Of a stretch of 64,000 nt of DNA, positions 45,594 to 56,694 are shown one piece after another. A model generated the notes under the pieces. The model saw nothing but the letters and a program-made list of their open reading frames with translations, was not told the origin of the DNA and made no database searches. Made by a program: the position numbers and the translations under genes. Position 1 is the stretch's first letter. Every line of letters begins with the position of its first letter. This DNA comes from Chimonanthus salicifolius (lineage: Eukaryota > Streptophyta > Magnoliopsida > Laurales > Calycanthaceae): NCBI GenBank assembly GCA_013350335.1, contig CM023533.1, positions 33,722,170-33,786,169 on the forward strand, given 5' to 3'.

Positions 45594-46026
45594 TGTAACG
45601 TACCTACCTCTGAGTTGTCCAGTTAGATCAGGATCAGCTGGGGGTCAGGATCGGTTAACAGATCAGCAGGATTGGGTTGGATCACTACTAGCTGCCGGAT
45701 GAGGATTATCATAGAGAGTTTTGTTATTTTATATTTCGTTTGAATTTTGAATTATCCTAAGAGTTTTGCTATTTTATCTTTCGTTTGAATTTTGAAAGTA
45801 TTTCCTTATAATCAGCTGGTCAAGCTTGTAGGAGTCTTTAATCTCTTTATTTAGAGACCTTCATGAATAAAATTACTATAGATTTTGATTGCTAAAAAAC
45901 AGCCTAGGAGGGTGGGTTCCTCGAAAATACCCAAGCAACTTTCCTTTCTTTTTTTCGTCTTCCAATTCGGCACTGAGAGACACAATGAGTCGTGTCTCAC
46001 AGTGGAAACACAGCAGGTCTTCCGCA
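45594..46026 (+). repeat. 5' LTR of the gypsy element
   Basis: 433 bp, TGTAACGTACC to CTTCCGCA. By eye it differs from the 3' LTR at about 21 positions plus one indel, near 5 percent. Confidence 0.95.
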
Positions 46027-46027
46027 A

Positions 46028-46040
46028 GGTATCAGAGCCA
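46028..46040 (+). promoter_or_regulatory. Primer-binding site, initiator tRNA-Met type
   Basis: GGTATCAGAGCCA starts one base after the 5' LTR. It complements the 3' end of plant initiator tRNA-Met (TGGTATCAGAGC type). Confidence 0.85.
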
Positions 46041-48898
46041 GGTTACAATGGCCGACGACACCCCTCTCGAGAAGATTGATGATACACTTTAACTCCTACA
46101 CAAAACCTTGGAAGCACAGGCCAAGCGGATGGATGATTTGGTCGGCCAGGTGGCTGCTATGAGCACTCGTTTGCAGACAGTTGATACAAGGCTTCATGGT
46201 ATATCTCAGCCTCTCTCACTCGATGTAGGGGAAACGTCGATGGGCCATAACAGGGGGCCACAATTGAAAAATGGTGACGGAGACCATGCTGTCCTTGGGC
46301 GTTGGACTTTCCAAGGTTCGACGGTACTGACCCGTCGGGTTGGATCTATCGAGCAGAGCAGTTTTTCCTTCATCAACAGACCCCTGCGTCTCAGAAGTTG
46401 CTGATGGCTTCCTTCCATTTGGAGGGAAAAATACTACAATGGTTCAAGTGGATGGAGAGATCCAATGCAATAGCCAGTTGGGATGACTTCATGCATGGAC
46501 TCATGGTACGGTTTGGACCATCACCCTATACCGATGCCACTTCGTCCCTCACCAAGCTACGCCAAACGGGTTCAGTGGAAGATTATCAGACTCGCTTTGA
46601 AGAGCTCGCCAACCAAATTGAAGGGCTCCATGAGCCTTTCATGTTGAGTTGCTTTTTGGGTGGTTTGAGGGATGCCATCCAACTCAGTGTCAGGATGTTG
46701 AGACCACAGACATGGTCGGAAGCAGTAGGACTTTCCCGCTTACAAGAAGAGAAGGTCCTGGCCAAGAAAAGACAGTTTCGCCTGGATCAGGGGCGTTCTG
46801 GGACGCAATCATCCTCGGTATCAACAGGGCCTATTAAGGCTCTCGTACTCGTCATTAAAAAAGCTTACCCCCTTAGAAATGAGAGAACGGCTACAGAAAG
46901 GATTGTGCTACAACTGTGACGAAAAATTTGCTCCGGACCACAAGTGTCGCACTCAAAAGTTGTTTCTCATGGAAGGTAATTGGCCTGACGATGTTAACAT
47001 TGAACCGGAGGAGGAGATTGACAGAGAGCAGGAGGAAGATGACGGCTCTAACCTTCAGCCGGAAATTTCCTTACACGCCGTGACTGGGGGTCATGCTCCC
47101 CAGACCATGCGTCTAAAGGGGCAATTGGGTCGGATTATGGTGACGATTCTAGTGGACTCAGGCAGCACTCATAACTTTATGAGCCCGCATGTAGCTGCTA
47201 AAGCAGCTTTGCCAGCACACAAGATGCAACATTTGAGGTCGCCGTGGCTAATGGTGCCCGAATCTAGTGCTCCGAAGTTTGCAGGGGGGTCACCCTCAAG
47301 GTGCAAGGGCTGGAAGTGTTGGCCGATTTTTATCTGCTTGCCTTGGGAGGATATGACGTGGTCGTAGGGGCCCAATGGCTACAAACCCTAGGACCCATCA
47401 CATGGGACTTCCAAAAGTTGACTATGTCCTTCCACATCCACAACCGACTCCAGTTGTGGGAAGGTGAAGATCGACAAGGGGTAAGGGTGGTTAATGAGTC
47501 TTGAGCTAAGCACATGAGCCCCAGTCGTAACCCCAGCTACCTACTCCAGATCTGTTTTATTCAACCTGAATTTAATAAGGCTCCAATGGTTGGGGAATCA
47601 GTCCCCTTGGTTGATCTGCTGAAACAATACCATGATGTTTTCAATAAGCCAAAAGGATTGCCGCCATGTCGATCTCATGACCATCATATACCACTGTTTC
47701 CGGATGCTAAGCCAGTCAGTGTTCGCCCATATAGGGTACCCTTTTTATCAGAAGACAGAAATTGAAAAGTTGGTGCAGGAACTCCTACAAAGTGGGGTCA
47801 TCTGTCCTAGCCAAAGCCCTTTCTCTTCTCCGGTGCTTTTGGTGCGCAAGAGTGATGGGTCTTGGCGAATGTGTGTTGATTATCGTGCTCTCAATCAGCA
47901 AACTATCAAGGATCGGTTTCCCATTCCAGTAATTGAAGAATTGTTGGACGAACTCCAAGCAGCTTAGATCTTTTCTAAGCTTGATCTCTGCTCTGGTTAT
48001 CACCAGATTCGGGTCAAGCCTGAAGACGTGTCCAAGACAGCCTTCAGGACGCATGATGGGCACTATGAGTCTCTGGTTATGCCCTTCGGCCTAACTAATG
48101 CCCCAGCCACTGTAACGCCCTGCCCTTTTTCACTCGCTTCTTCTCGTAAATTCAGAGTCTATTTTTTTTTTATATAACAGAGTAGAGTGATAGAGCGCGG
48201 GACGTCATGACGTGAGCTAAGTCCGAACTTCCAAAGTCCGACCCTTAATTGGCCAACCCTATGTGTGTATGGATCAAGTCCACGAAAATGGTTCACACAT
48301 AGCAATATCATCTTGCGGAATAAAAATCATAACCTGCGGAATCATAACATCAATTTTGCGGAATCATAATAGAACCAAGTTTTATTCCATTCAGATAGCA
48401 AAGTACGTTAAGTCATTAATCATCATTATCATAACGTAATTATTCAATAAGACATCCAACCATAGCAAATCCATCTAAGTTATTACAATCCGAATTCTAG
48501 ATACTCAAATACAAGCCTATGAATATCTTAAACAAAATATAAACTAAAAGCGTTCCGAGCTCCTATGCTTGTCCCTTCTTGCGTTTCACGTTTTCCTCGT
48601 TTCCTGCATCATCCACTAAAGGGTAGAAGTAGGGCGTTAGTATAACGCGCCCAATAGGTATTCCAATTAGGGTTAACACATGGGTTAGTACCAAAAATCT
48701 AGATATAATAAATATATCAAATCTAGTATAATTAATCATACCATACATATAAAGCATCGTATCCAAAACAGTGTATGATAATAGAGATCCAATCATACCG
48801 ATAAAAACCAGAAACCTTGCATGATAATAAAGATCATAATCATGCCGATTCAATGCCATGCCATGCTATCTTATGCAATGAGTCCCGCCCATCACAAA

Positions 48899-49186
48899 AT
48901 ATCCTCTTGATGGAATTCTCATCATCAAGGTATCCTTCCACGAGTGTTTTACGGACGCCCCAACGGAGTGTGGATCTCCGGATATATAGTATCCTCTTGA
49001 TGGAATTCTCATCATCAAGGTATCCCCTAATGGAATGCTCATCACCAGGGTCTTCATCCATAGTATTCCTCTTGATGGGATTCTCATCATCAAGGTATTA
49101 TACATAGTATCCTCTTGATGGAATTCTCATCATCAAGGTATCCCCCCACGAGTGTTTTACGGACGCCCCGACGGAGTGTGGGTCCC
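48899..49186. repeat. Minisatellite with hairpin units in the solo LTR
   Basis: The word TCCTCTTGATGGAATTCTCA followed by TCATCAAGG occurs at about 48,902, 48,991, 49,065 and 49,110, with a partial unit near 49,030. CTTGATG and CATCAAG pair within each unit. A second word, GTGTTTTACGGACGCCCC, occurs twice (about 48,943 and 49,151). Confidence 0.9.
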
Positions 49187-49986
49187 CGGTTACCTGTCAT
49201 CCCTCCCATGCCATGCATGAGATGCAAATAGCACATGCTATGCAATTATACAAAATCATAGCATTTAAAAGCTCATATTTAAAACACATGATATTTTATC
49301 AAATAAACATAGCATATAAAATCACCATTTGAAACATATCCTTTGCAATATAAAATCATCAAAATAAGATAAAGACAATGTACATAAACCCATGGTTTCA
49401 AAGAGGTGGAATCCTACCAAAGACCGCTACGTGTACTTGCGTCTTTCGTCCGGTAATCGCTCACGATCGTAAATACCTTGTGAAGTTCCGTTACCTTATG
49501 ACATATTAATCAATTAAAACCAAGTCCCACTTGATTTACAATATTTTAAGTCCATAAACCATTCCTCATTTTTCACCCTTTATTTACCAAATTGCCACTG
49601 GTCTCTTCACCTAAGTTTTTAGGTCTCAAACATAGATCTATTAATTCTCATATTTACAAAATTGCCACTCATGAATAATCTTCTATATTTTGCAAGTATT
49701 CACAACCTTGCCATTGGTCTAATTATTTCAAACCTTTTACTCATTTATTCCATTAATTACTAAAATGTCATTGGTCTAAACCTTAGTTAATATTTCACTT
49801 TTAACATGCCAAACATAGTCCCTATGTCTACCAAATATTTCTCATATGGTTCGGCCATACACCAAGGCTGAACCCATGGTCCTTTATTCTTACTTAATTA
49901 CCAACATGCCATTATACCTAATAACATAACCTAACATAGGTCCTCTCATTTATCTAATCATGCCTAACACTCCAGTTTCCTTAATT

Positions 49987-50135
49987 AGAACTTCCTATTT
50001 TAATTTCCACTTTCCATAATTAAAACTTCCCATTTTAATTTCCTCTTTCCATAATTAAAACTTCCCATTTTAATTTCCACTTTCCATAATTAAAACTTCC
50101 CATTTTAATTTCCACTTTCCATAATTAAAGGGATT
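49987..50135. repeat. About 37-bp tandem repeat in the solo LTR
   Basis: Four consecutive copies of CTTCCCATTTTAATTTCCAC (first and last diverged), each followed by TTTCCATAATTAAAA. Confidence 0.9.
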
Positions 50136-50451
50136 CTAATTTAATCTCCAACTTCTAAACTTAGAAACTTGCTAATTTAATAACCATTCTCCATATTTAG
50201 AAGGTTTCCAAACTTAGCATCTTTTCTTCCATATTTAGATTGCTTTCCAAATTTAGCAACCATTTTCCATACTTGGATGCTTTCCAATTTAGCAACACTT
50301 TGCATAATGGGATGCTTTCCAATTTAGCCACCCCTTCCATACATGGAAGCTTTCTAAATTTAGCAACCTTCTTTCCAAAATTAGAAGCTTTCTAATTTTA
50401 GCAACACTTTCCATATTTGGAACCTTTCCATATTAATCCCCATTCCAAAAA

Positions 50452-50910
50452 CAACCCCATGGGGTTCGGCCAAATACCATAGCCGAACCCTATGGCTCAT
50501 GACCTTCCTCAATGGTTTAGATCCATTAAACTCAACCACCAATTCATTAAATATTTGGTGGGGTTCGGCCATACACCATGGCCGAACCTCACCCCTTCTT
50601 TTCATTAGTATAGATCCAAACAATTAGCCATAAAACAATCCATAATCTTTCATTGATTTCTTGAATCTAAAACCGACCACCATCAAAGGTTTTTATGATT
50701 TAAAATCTAAGATCATAAACCCAATGAATAAATCAAAACTCTCGATGGTTTTCAATCTTAAAACCCATCAATTAAATAAAATCTTTCCATGGGATTCGGC
50801 CATGCACTATGGCCGAACCCTATGGTTCTTTCTCTCCATTTAAACCATTAAATCATCTCCAATCTCCCTCCATGGGGTTCGGCCAAACACCATAGCCGAA
50901 CCCTATGGTT
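50452..50910. repeat. Dispersed palindromic GGTTCGGCC...GGCCGAACC units in the solo LTR
   Basis: Near-perfect inverted repeats of about 38 bp, with arms ATGGGGTTCGGC and GCCGAACCCTAT around a short ACACCAT-like loop, at about 50,457, 50,562, 50,788 and 50,871. A weaker unit is at 49,853. They lie downstream of the minus-strand TATA box and so would be in the LTR transcript. Confidence 0.85.
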
Positions 50911-51123
50911 CTTTTTGTTTCAAAAATAAAACTATACCATTAAGATACTAACCTCTTTCCGATTGATTTCTTGTTCTCTCCTTGCTTGATCTTTCTCTTC
51001 CAATCTTCTTCTCCTTTCTCCTTGCTCTTGCCGTGTGGAAGAGAATGATGAATTGAGAGCGGGAGAGAGAGGAATAAACTCAACAATAAAGGATGTCAAA
51101 ACCGTGTATCCCTCTTGATTTCT

Positions 51124-51132
51124 CCTTTTATA
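51124..51132 (-). promoter_or_regulatory. TATA box of the minus-strand solo LTR
   Basis: TATAAAAGG on the minus strand, followed downstream by purine-rich leader sequence. It sets the LTR orientation and points transcription antisense to MFP2 copy 2. Confidence 0.7.
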
Positions 51133-54110
51133 GCCTTTCTTAATCCCACATTAGAAAGTTCTTAAGATAAGCAACCCTTAGCCGTACGCCCCTTGTGTTC
51201 CCCGTTTTTTACACGTATACCATATTGTAGCTCAGTTTTGACCTTGTTAACTTCCGAATCAGAAAAAGTGGTAAACTACAAAGTTGTAGTCCTTGAAGTC
51301 TTCTTTCCAACGCAAAAAAAATCAAAGCAATCGGACATTGGAGTGGAAATTTATAACCAAAATACTGAACATATGTCAAACCTTCCTTATTTAACCATGG
51401 CCGACTTTCCCTCTTTAATTAGCCATAGCCGACTTTCCCTTGCCTTATTAAGACCTTCCTTTAATTCTTATTAGCAAGTACTATGCGCATAACCTTAGTC
51501 ATAATCCAAGTAATCTTTTAATTTAATTTAAGACAATATACATTCCCTTTTTGAATATCCCATGCGCATAATATGAATATTATTATCTCAAATTCGGCCA
51601 TGCATAATCTTTTAATTTAAATGCCTCACTAAATTAATTCATATCCATTTAATTTTAATAAGACCAACTCCAACATTGGTTGGGTCCTAATTGGGTCATG
51701 GCCCAATTCCTTATCCATATAAGATCCAATTCTAAAGTTCACAATTAAAAATGAATAAATAATAAACTGAAAACCCAAGGTGTTACAGCCACCTTCCAGA
51801 GTCTGATGAATGAAATATTCCGACCATATTTGCAGTGTTTTGTTCTGGTATTCTTTGACGATATCTTGGTCTATAGTGTTTCGGTGGAGGATCATAAAGC
51901 TCATTTGGCGTGCGTTTTAAGATTCTCCGAGATCACCAGTTGTATGCTAAGAGAAGTAAGTGTAGGTTTGGCTGTTCTACTGTGGAATATTTGGGGCATC
52001 TTATATCAAAGGAGGGTGTAGCTGCTGATCCTAGCAAATTGAAGAGTATGGTCGAGTGGCCCCAACCAAAGACAGTACGAGGGTTGCGAGGTTTCCTTGG
52101 GCTTATAGGCTATTACTGGCGCTTCATTAAGAACTATGGCCAGATTGCACGGCCATCAACGGATATGCTCAAAAAAGACTCCTTTGCCTGGACTCCTCAA
52201 GCGGTGACATCATTCCAAACACTTAAGGATGTGATGAGCAAGCCGCCGGTCCTGGCACTGCCCGACTTCCAACAACCTTTTGTTGTGGAGTGCGATGCCT
52301 CAGGCACGGGGGTAGGTGCGGCTTTGACCCAAAACGGGCGACCTATTGCTTATTTTAGCTGGGCACTATCGGGCAAGTCTTTGTTTTTATCAGCGTATGA
52401 GAAAGAATTGTTGGCCTTGATTATGGTAGTGAAGAAATGGTGTCCTTATTTGCTAGGTCGCAAATTTGTGGTAAAGACGGATCATAGAAGTCTGAAATTT
52501 TTATTGGAACAGAAGGTGGGAACTGCTTCTCAGCAGCAGTGGATCTCTAAGCTATTTGGGTAGGACTTTACAATTGAGTATCCCAGTGGAAAATTAAACA
52601 CGGTCGCTGATGCTCTCTCCCGCCAAGAAGGTGAGCTCTCGACCCTGTCCTACCTAGTGCCAACTTGGACCGACGAGCTTCGTGTTGCTCAGTTCACCGA
52701 CCCCCATGTTCAACATCTTCGAACACAATTTCAAGAGGGATCGCTGGATCCTACCCGTTATACCGAGCACGACGGACTCTTCTTTTACAAGGGCCACTTC
52801 TATGTACCATCAGACTCGTCAGTAGTTCAAAAGGTAATGTCCCATGTCCACGACAGCCCAGTGGGAGGGCACTCGGGTTTTCATAAAACTTATCAACACC
52901 TCAAGCGCGACTTCTATTGGCCAAGCATGAAGCATGAAGCTCGGAAGTACATACGGTAGTGTGATCCTTGTCAGCGCAATAAGGCTGAGAAAGTCTTGCA
53001 AGCAGGGCTGTTACAGTCGTTGGACATACCAACTGCACCATGGGAGTCCATTTCCATGGATTTTATTGAAGGGTTGCCCCTGTCGCAAGGAAAAAGTACT
53101 ATCTTGGTTGTGGTGGATAGGCTGAGCAAGTACAGCCATTTCATGGCTCTGGCCCACCCCTTCACCACCGCCGGCGTGGCGTGTATCTTCCTCGTTCATG
53201 TCTTTAAACTTCATGGAATGCCGGAATCTATTGTCAGTGATCGAGACCCTATTTTTTTTAGCCTGTTTTGGAAGGAATTTTTCACGCTTCAGGGCACCAA
53301 ACTTCAGATGAGTTCAGCATATCATCCGTAGTCAGACGGCCAAACAGAGGTGGTTAATAAATGTGTTGAGCGTTATTTACGTGTTTTTAGTGGCTTAAAG
53401 TCAAGAGAATGGAGCCAATGGCTTTCACTAGCAGAATTTTGGTACAATACCAACACACATGCCTCAACCAAATTGTCTCCTTTTGAGGCAGTCTATGAGA
53501 GACCTCCACCTCGCCTTTCGACTTATGTGCGGGGCACCACTAGGGTCAAAGCTGTGGATTCTGCGTTACGGGATAGAGAGGCCATCTTGCACACCTTGAA
53601 GGATAACCTTCGTGACGCTGAACGCCGTATGACATCATATGTGGATCAGCGTCGTACTGAGCGTGTCTTTGTTGTAGGCGATTGGGTGTTCCTGAAGCTA
53701 CAACCCTACCGCCAACAAACTGTCCACTTGCGGTACAATGCTAAGCTCGCCCCAAAATTTTATGGGCCCTTTCAGATTCTCGAGCGCATTGGGGAAGTAG
53801 CATATTGCTTGGACCTGCCTGCGTCATCGCGCATTCAACCTGTCTTTCATGTTTCTTGTCTTAAAGCTCGGGTCGGGGATGTGTCGCCTTGCCAATCCGG
53901 CCCCTTCCTCCTGTGGACGGACAAGGCGAGTTTGTGTTGGAGCCTGAGATGATTTTGGATCGTAGGATGGTTCGTCAAGGTCGACGTGTGGCTACCAAGG
54001 TCTTGGTTAAGTGGCGGGGGCTGAGCTGTGATGATGCCACTTGGGAGTTGTACCATAAACTGCACGAAAAATATCCTAATTTTCTTCGCGAGGACGACGG
54101 CGAACTCAAG

Positions 54111-54120
54111 CTGGGTGGGA
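54111..54120 (+). promoter_or_regulatory. Polypurine tract of the gypsy element
   Basis: GGGTGGGA directly precedes the 3' LTR start TGTAACG, the expected plus-strand primer position. Confidence 0.7.
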
Positions 54121-54554
54121 TGTAACGTACCTACCTCTGAGTTGTCCAGCTAGATCAGGATCAGCTAGGGATCAAGATCGGTTAACAGATCAGCAGGATT
54201 GGGTTGGATCACTACTAGCTGCCGGATGAGGATTATCATAGAGAGTTTTGCTATTTTATCTTTCATTTGAATTTTGAATTATCCTAGAGAGTTTTGCTAT
54301 TTTATCTTTCGTTTGAATTTTGAAAGTATTTCCTTGTAATCAGCTGGTTGAGATTGTAAGAGTCTTTAATCTCTTTATTTAGAGTCCTTCATGAATAAAA
54401 TTAATATAGATTTTGATTGCTAAAAAACAGCCTAGGAGGGTGGATTCCTCGAAAATACCCAAGCAATTTTCCTTTCTTCTTTTCATCTTCCAATTCTGCT
54501 CTGAGAGACACAGTGAGTCGTGTCTCACAGTGGAAACACAGCAGGTCTTCCGCA
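54121..54554 (+). repeat. 3' LTR of the gypsy element
   Basis: 434 bp, TGTAACGTACC to CTTCCGCA, then the target duplication gttac. Confidence 0.95.
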
Positions 54555-56649
54555 GTTACAAGAATGGAGAGGAAATGAACAATACCCGATAACATTTCAG
54601 TTTAGGGATGAATGTAGATCCATTGGATAGGGTAATCATTTAGGTCTTAGGAGAGGTGACGACACCATTCTCAGCTAAGTGGAGCTCTATGAGAGATTGA
54701 AACGATGGTAGGGGGCACACCCCAAGCCTAAGACCTCCTTCCTTGGCCGCATACCAGGAAGCATTTTGGGAAGCGAGCTTCTAGTATCATGATAGTAGAC
54801 ATAAATTTATTTTAAATCTAAAATAAAACTAATAGCTCCTGCATCAATGCTGAACCATCATGAGCACAGTTTATGACTGTTCGGTTTCAGGTCATGCAAT
54901 ATTTATACGTTTACATTTGGTCAGAAAACAGTCCGAGATTATTAACTATCCCAACCTATTCTATTATTAATTATTTTCAGTGAAAAATGCAGATAAAATT
55001 TACATGACCGTGCATAATGAGTAAATGGCTTTGTTACCTTGCTAAGGATAAAATGCAACCCTTCACTATTTAATCACTTTTGTTTAAAGAAACAATTTCT
55101 ATCTGCAATCTAAGCACTGACAAAAGTTACTTGCCCTTCACAATTTTATCACTTTTGTTTAAAGAAACTCTTTCTATCTGCAATCTAAGCACTGGCAGAA
55201 GTTACTTTAATTGAACATTGGATTGAGAATATTTGTAGAGGGTGCTTTTATGATTTTATTTTATTTATTCTCAATGTTGTACAATATCAGCAGTTTTCTG
55301 TAGATGCCATTTTCATAACTTGTACAGGAAATTTACACATTCTACTTGTGATTTTTTATTCTTGGTTTTTCTTGGCCCTTCTCAAGCTGCTCTTTTTTTC
55401 TGCTGTCTCAGGAACACAGCGGCTCCCACGATTAGTGGGCCTTTCTAAAGCTCTTGAAATGATGCTGGTATGTTGTTAGCAGTGATGTATTTAGATAAGT
55501 TCTCCTGTACTCAAGAGTTCTCCTATATTTCTGTTAAAGAAGGGTTACTTTGAGTTTGTGTCTTAAATAACATGTGTGGGAAGCATTTATTTCCATCCTG
55601 AAACAATTGTCAGTGCATCTGTCATCAATTGTCTTGTGCAGGCCATAGATTTCAGCATAAAAGGCCAACCATTGGATGCCAACCTAACATGGTTCTTTTC
55701 TTTTCATATCGTGTAATGCAGTGGTGACAGCTGAGAGAGACTTTAAAATGTCACTAGAAGTCAGTTTTGAGCACGTTTAAATGAAGACTTTTGCTTTCTA
55801 TTCTAACTCACATCTTCACAGATGTCAAAGCTAATAAAAGGCGAAGAAGCTCAAGCATTGGGGTTGGTGGATGCTATAGCACGGCCAGATGAAATGTTAA
55901 TGATAGCTCGTCGTTGGGCTTTAGATATTGCGGAATATAGAAAACCATGGGTTGTTACTCTTTACAGAAATGATAAGTTAGAGCCTCTAGATAAGACTAG
56001 GGAAATTTTCAAGTTTGCAAGAGCTCAGACTCGTAAACAAGTGCCACCTCTCGAGCACCCCTTGCTTTGCATTGATGTCATTGAAGAGGGAATAGTTTCA
56101 GGCCCCCGTGCAGGACTTTTGAAGGTTAGTGTCATTTTATTTTGAGGTAGATTTGATATTTAAGCTTTTCAGGGACTGATTCCATGGACACTTCTGATAG
56201 GAGCTGGAATATTCGCAAAAACTTGCTTCCTCTGCCACTTCCAAGGCTTTGATTAACTTATTCTTTGCACAGCGTGCAACATCAAAGGTACAGAAAAAGT
56301 TATTTTCACAATTGTATTTGCGAAGTTATCATCCTGTAGAATTGCTGGTATAGATTCCTTTCATTCATGTTTATATGGTTAGAATGAAACAAGAACATCT
56401 TTAGTTGATGACTCCATGCTATCATCATAATTTGATTTTGTGTTTTAGATAGTATTACTCATGTGATCAAACATTTAAAATGGGCTGCACATGTTTTCAT
56501 CCTGTGGGAATTGATTGATGAACTGTGCATTTTCCTCTCCATTATGAAACTCCAGTAAATGTCAGAAAATATTCGATTTCTCTTGAAGATAGAAAAGATT
56601 TTGTATATTTGGAAAATGGCTGTGGTGATGATACAATAACTCTCTAGAG

Positions 56650-56694
56650 TAGCTCACCATCACCACCACCACCATCATCATCGTCGTCATCATT
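56650..56694. repeat. CAC/CAT/CGT trinucleotide microsatellite
   Basis: Run of CACCATCACCACCACC, then CATCATCATCGTCGTCATCA, in intron 9 of copy 2. Non-coding. Confidence 0.9.

Larger units (their letters stand above)
48111..51787 (-). mobile_element. Nested solo LTR, 3677 bp, minus orientation, inside gypsy RT
   Basis: Begins TGTAACGCCC and ends AAGGTGTTACA. Flanks gccac on both sides (48,106-48,110 and 51,788-51,792), a perfect 5-bp duplication. The RT reading frame of the host resumes in place at 51,793. No gag-pol sequence and no internal long direct repeat, so it is one LTR rather than a full element. On the minus strand it starts TGTAACACC and ends GGGCGTTACA, as in long-LTR Tekay/Del-like gypsy elements, and has a TATA box. 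Copy family inferred, not proven. Confidence 0.88.
46048..54125 (+). pseudogene. Chromovirus gag-pol polyprotein, interrupted
   Basis: Starts MADDTPLEKIDD at 46,048. Gag (to about 46,900) carries FPRFDGTDPSGWIYRAEQFF. Then come the zinc knuckle CYNCDEKFAPDHKC (46,906-46,947), protease LVDSGSTHNF (about 47,150), and RT with [11 protein letters not shown] and [15 protein letters not shown] is broken at 48,110 and resumes at 51,793 ([17 protein letters not shown]). RNase H has VVECDASGTGVGAAL and TDHRSLKFLL. Integrase has the H-H-C-C finger (about 52,845-52,980), the Asp of MDFIEGLP, the Asp of SDRDPIF and the Glu of GQTEVVN, then a GPY/F module (FYGPFQIL). A chromodomain ends it (VLVKWRGLSCDDATWE). 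Stops at 46,090, 47,965, 52,561, 52,957 and 53,329, and shifts in gag, show it is dead. The final stop lies inside the 3' LTR. Confidence 0.92.
45594..54554 (+). mobile_element. Ty3-gypsy chromovirus retrotransposon, 5-bp target duplication
   Basis: 8961 bp including a nested 3677-bp solo LTR; about 5.28 kb without it. Two LTRs of 433 and 434 bp begin TGTAACGTACC and end CTTCCGCA. The flanking duplication is gttac (45,589-45,593 and 54,555-54,559), perfect. The primer-binding site matches initiator tRNA-Met. Domain order gag, protease, RT, RNase H, integrase, chromodomain identifies a chromovirus. The short LTRs and compact length suggest the Reina-type lineage. It lies in intron 6 of MFP2 copy 2, same strand as the gene. 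Stops in pol make it inactive. Confidence 0.95.

Noticed and set aside
48563..48859. 98-aa minus-strand open frame with hydrophobic stretches
   Set aside because: Located in the solo LTR, no domain, and AT-rich composition explains the hydrophobicity.
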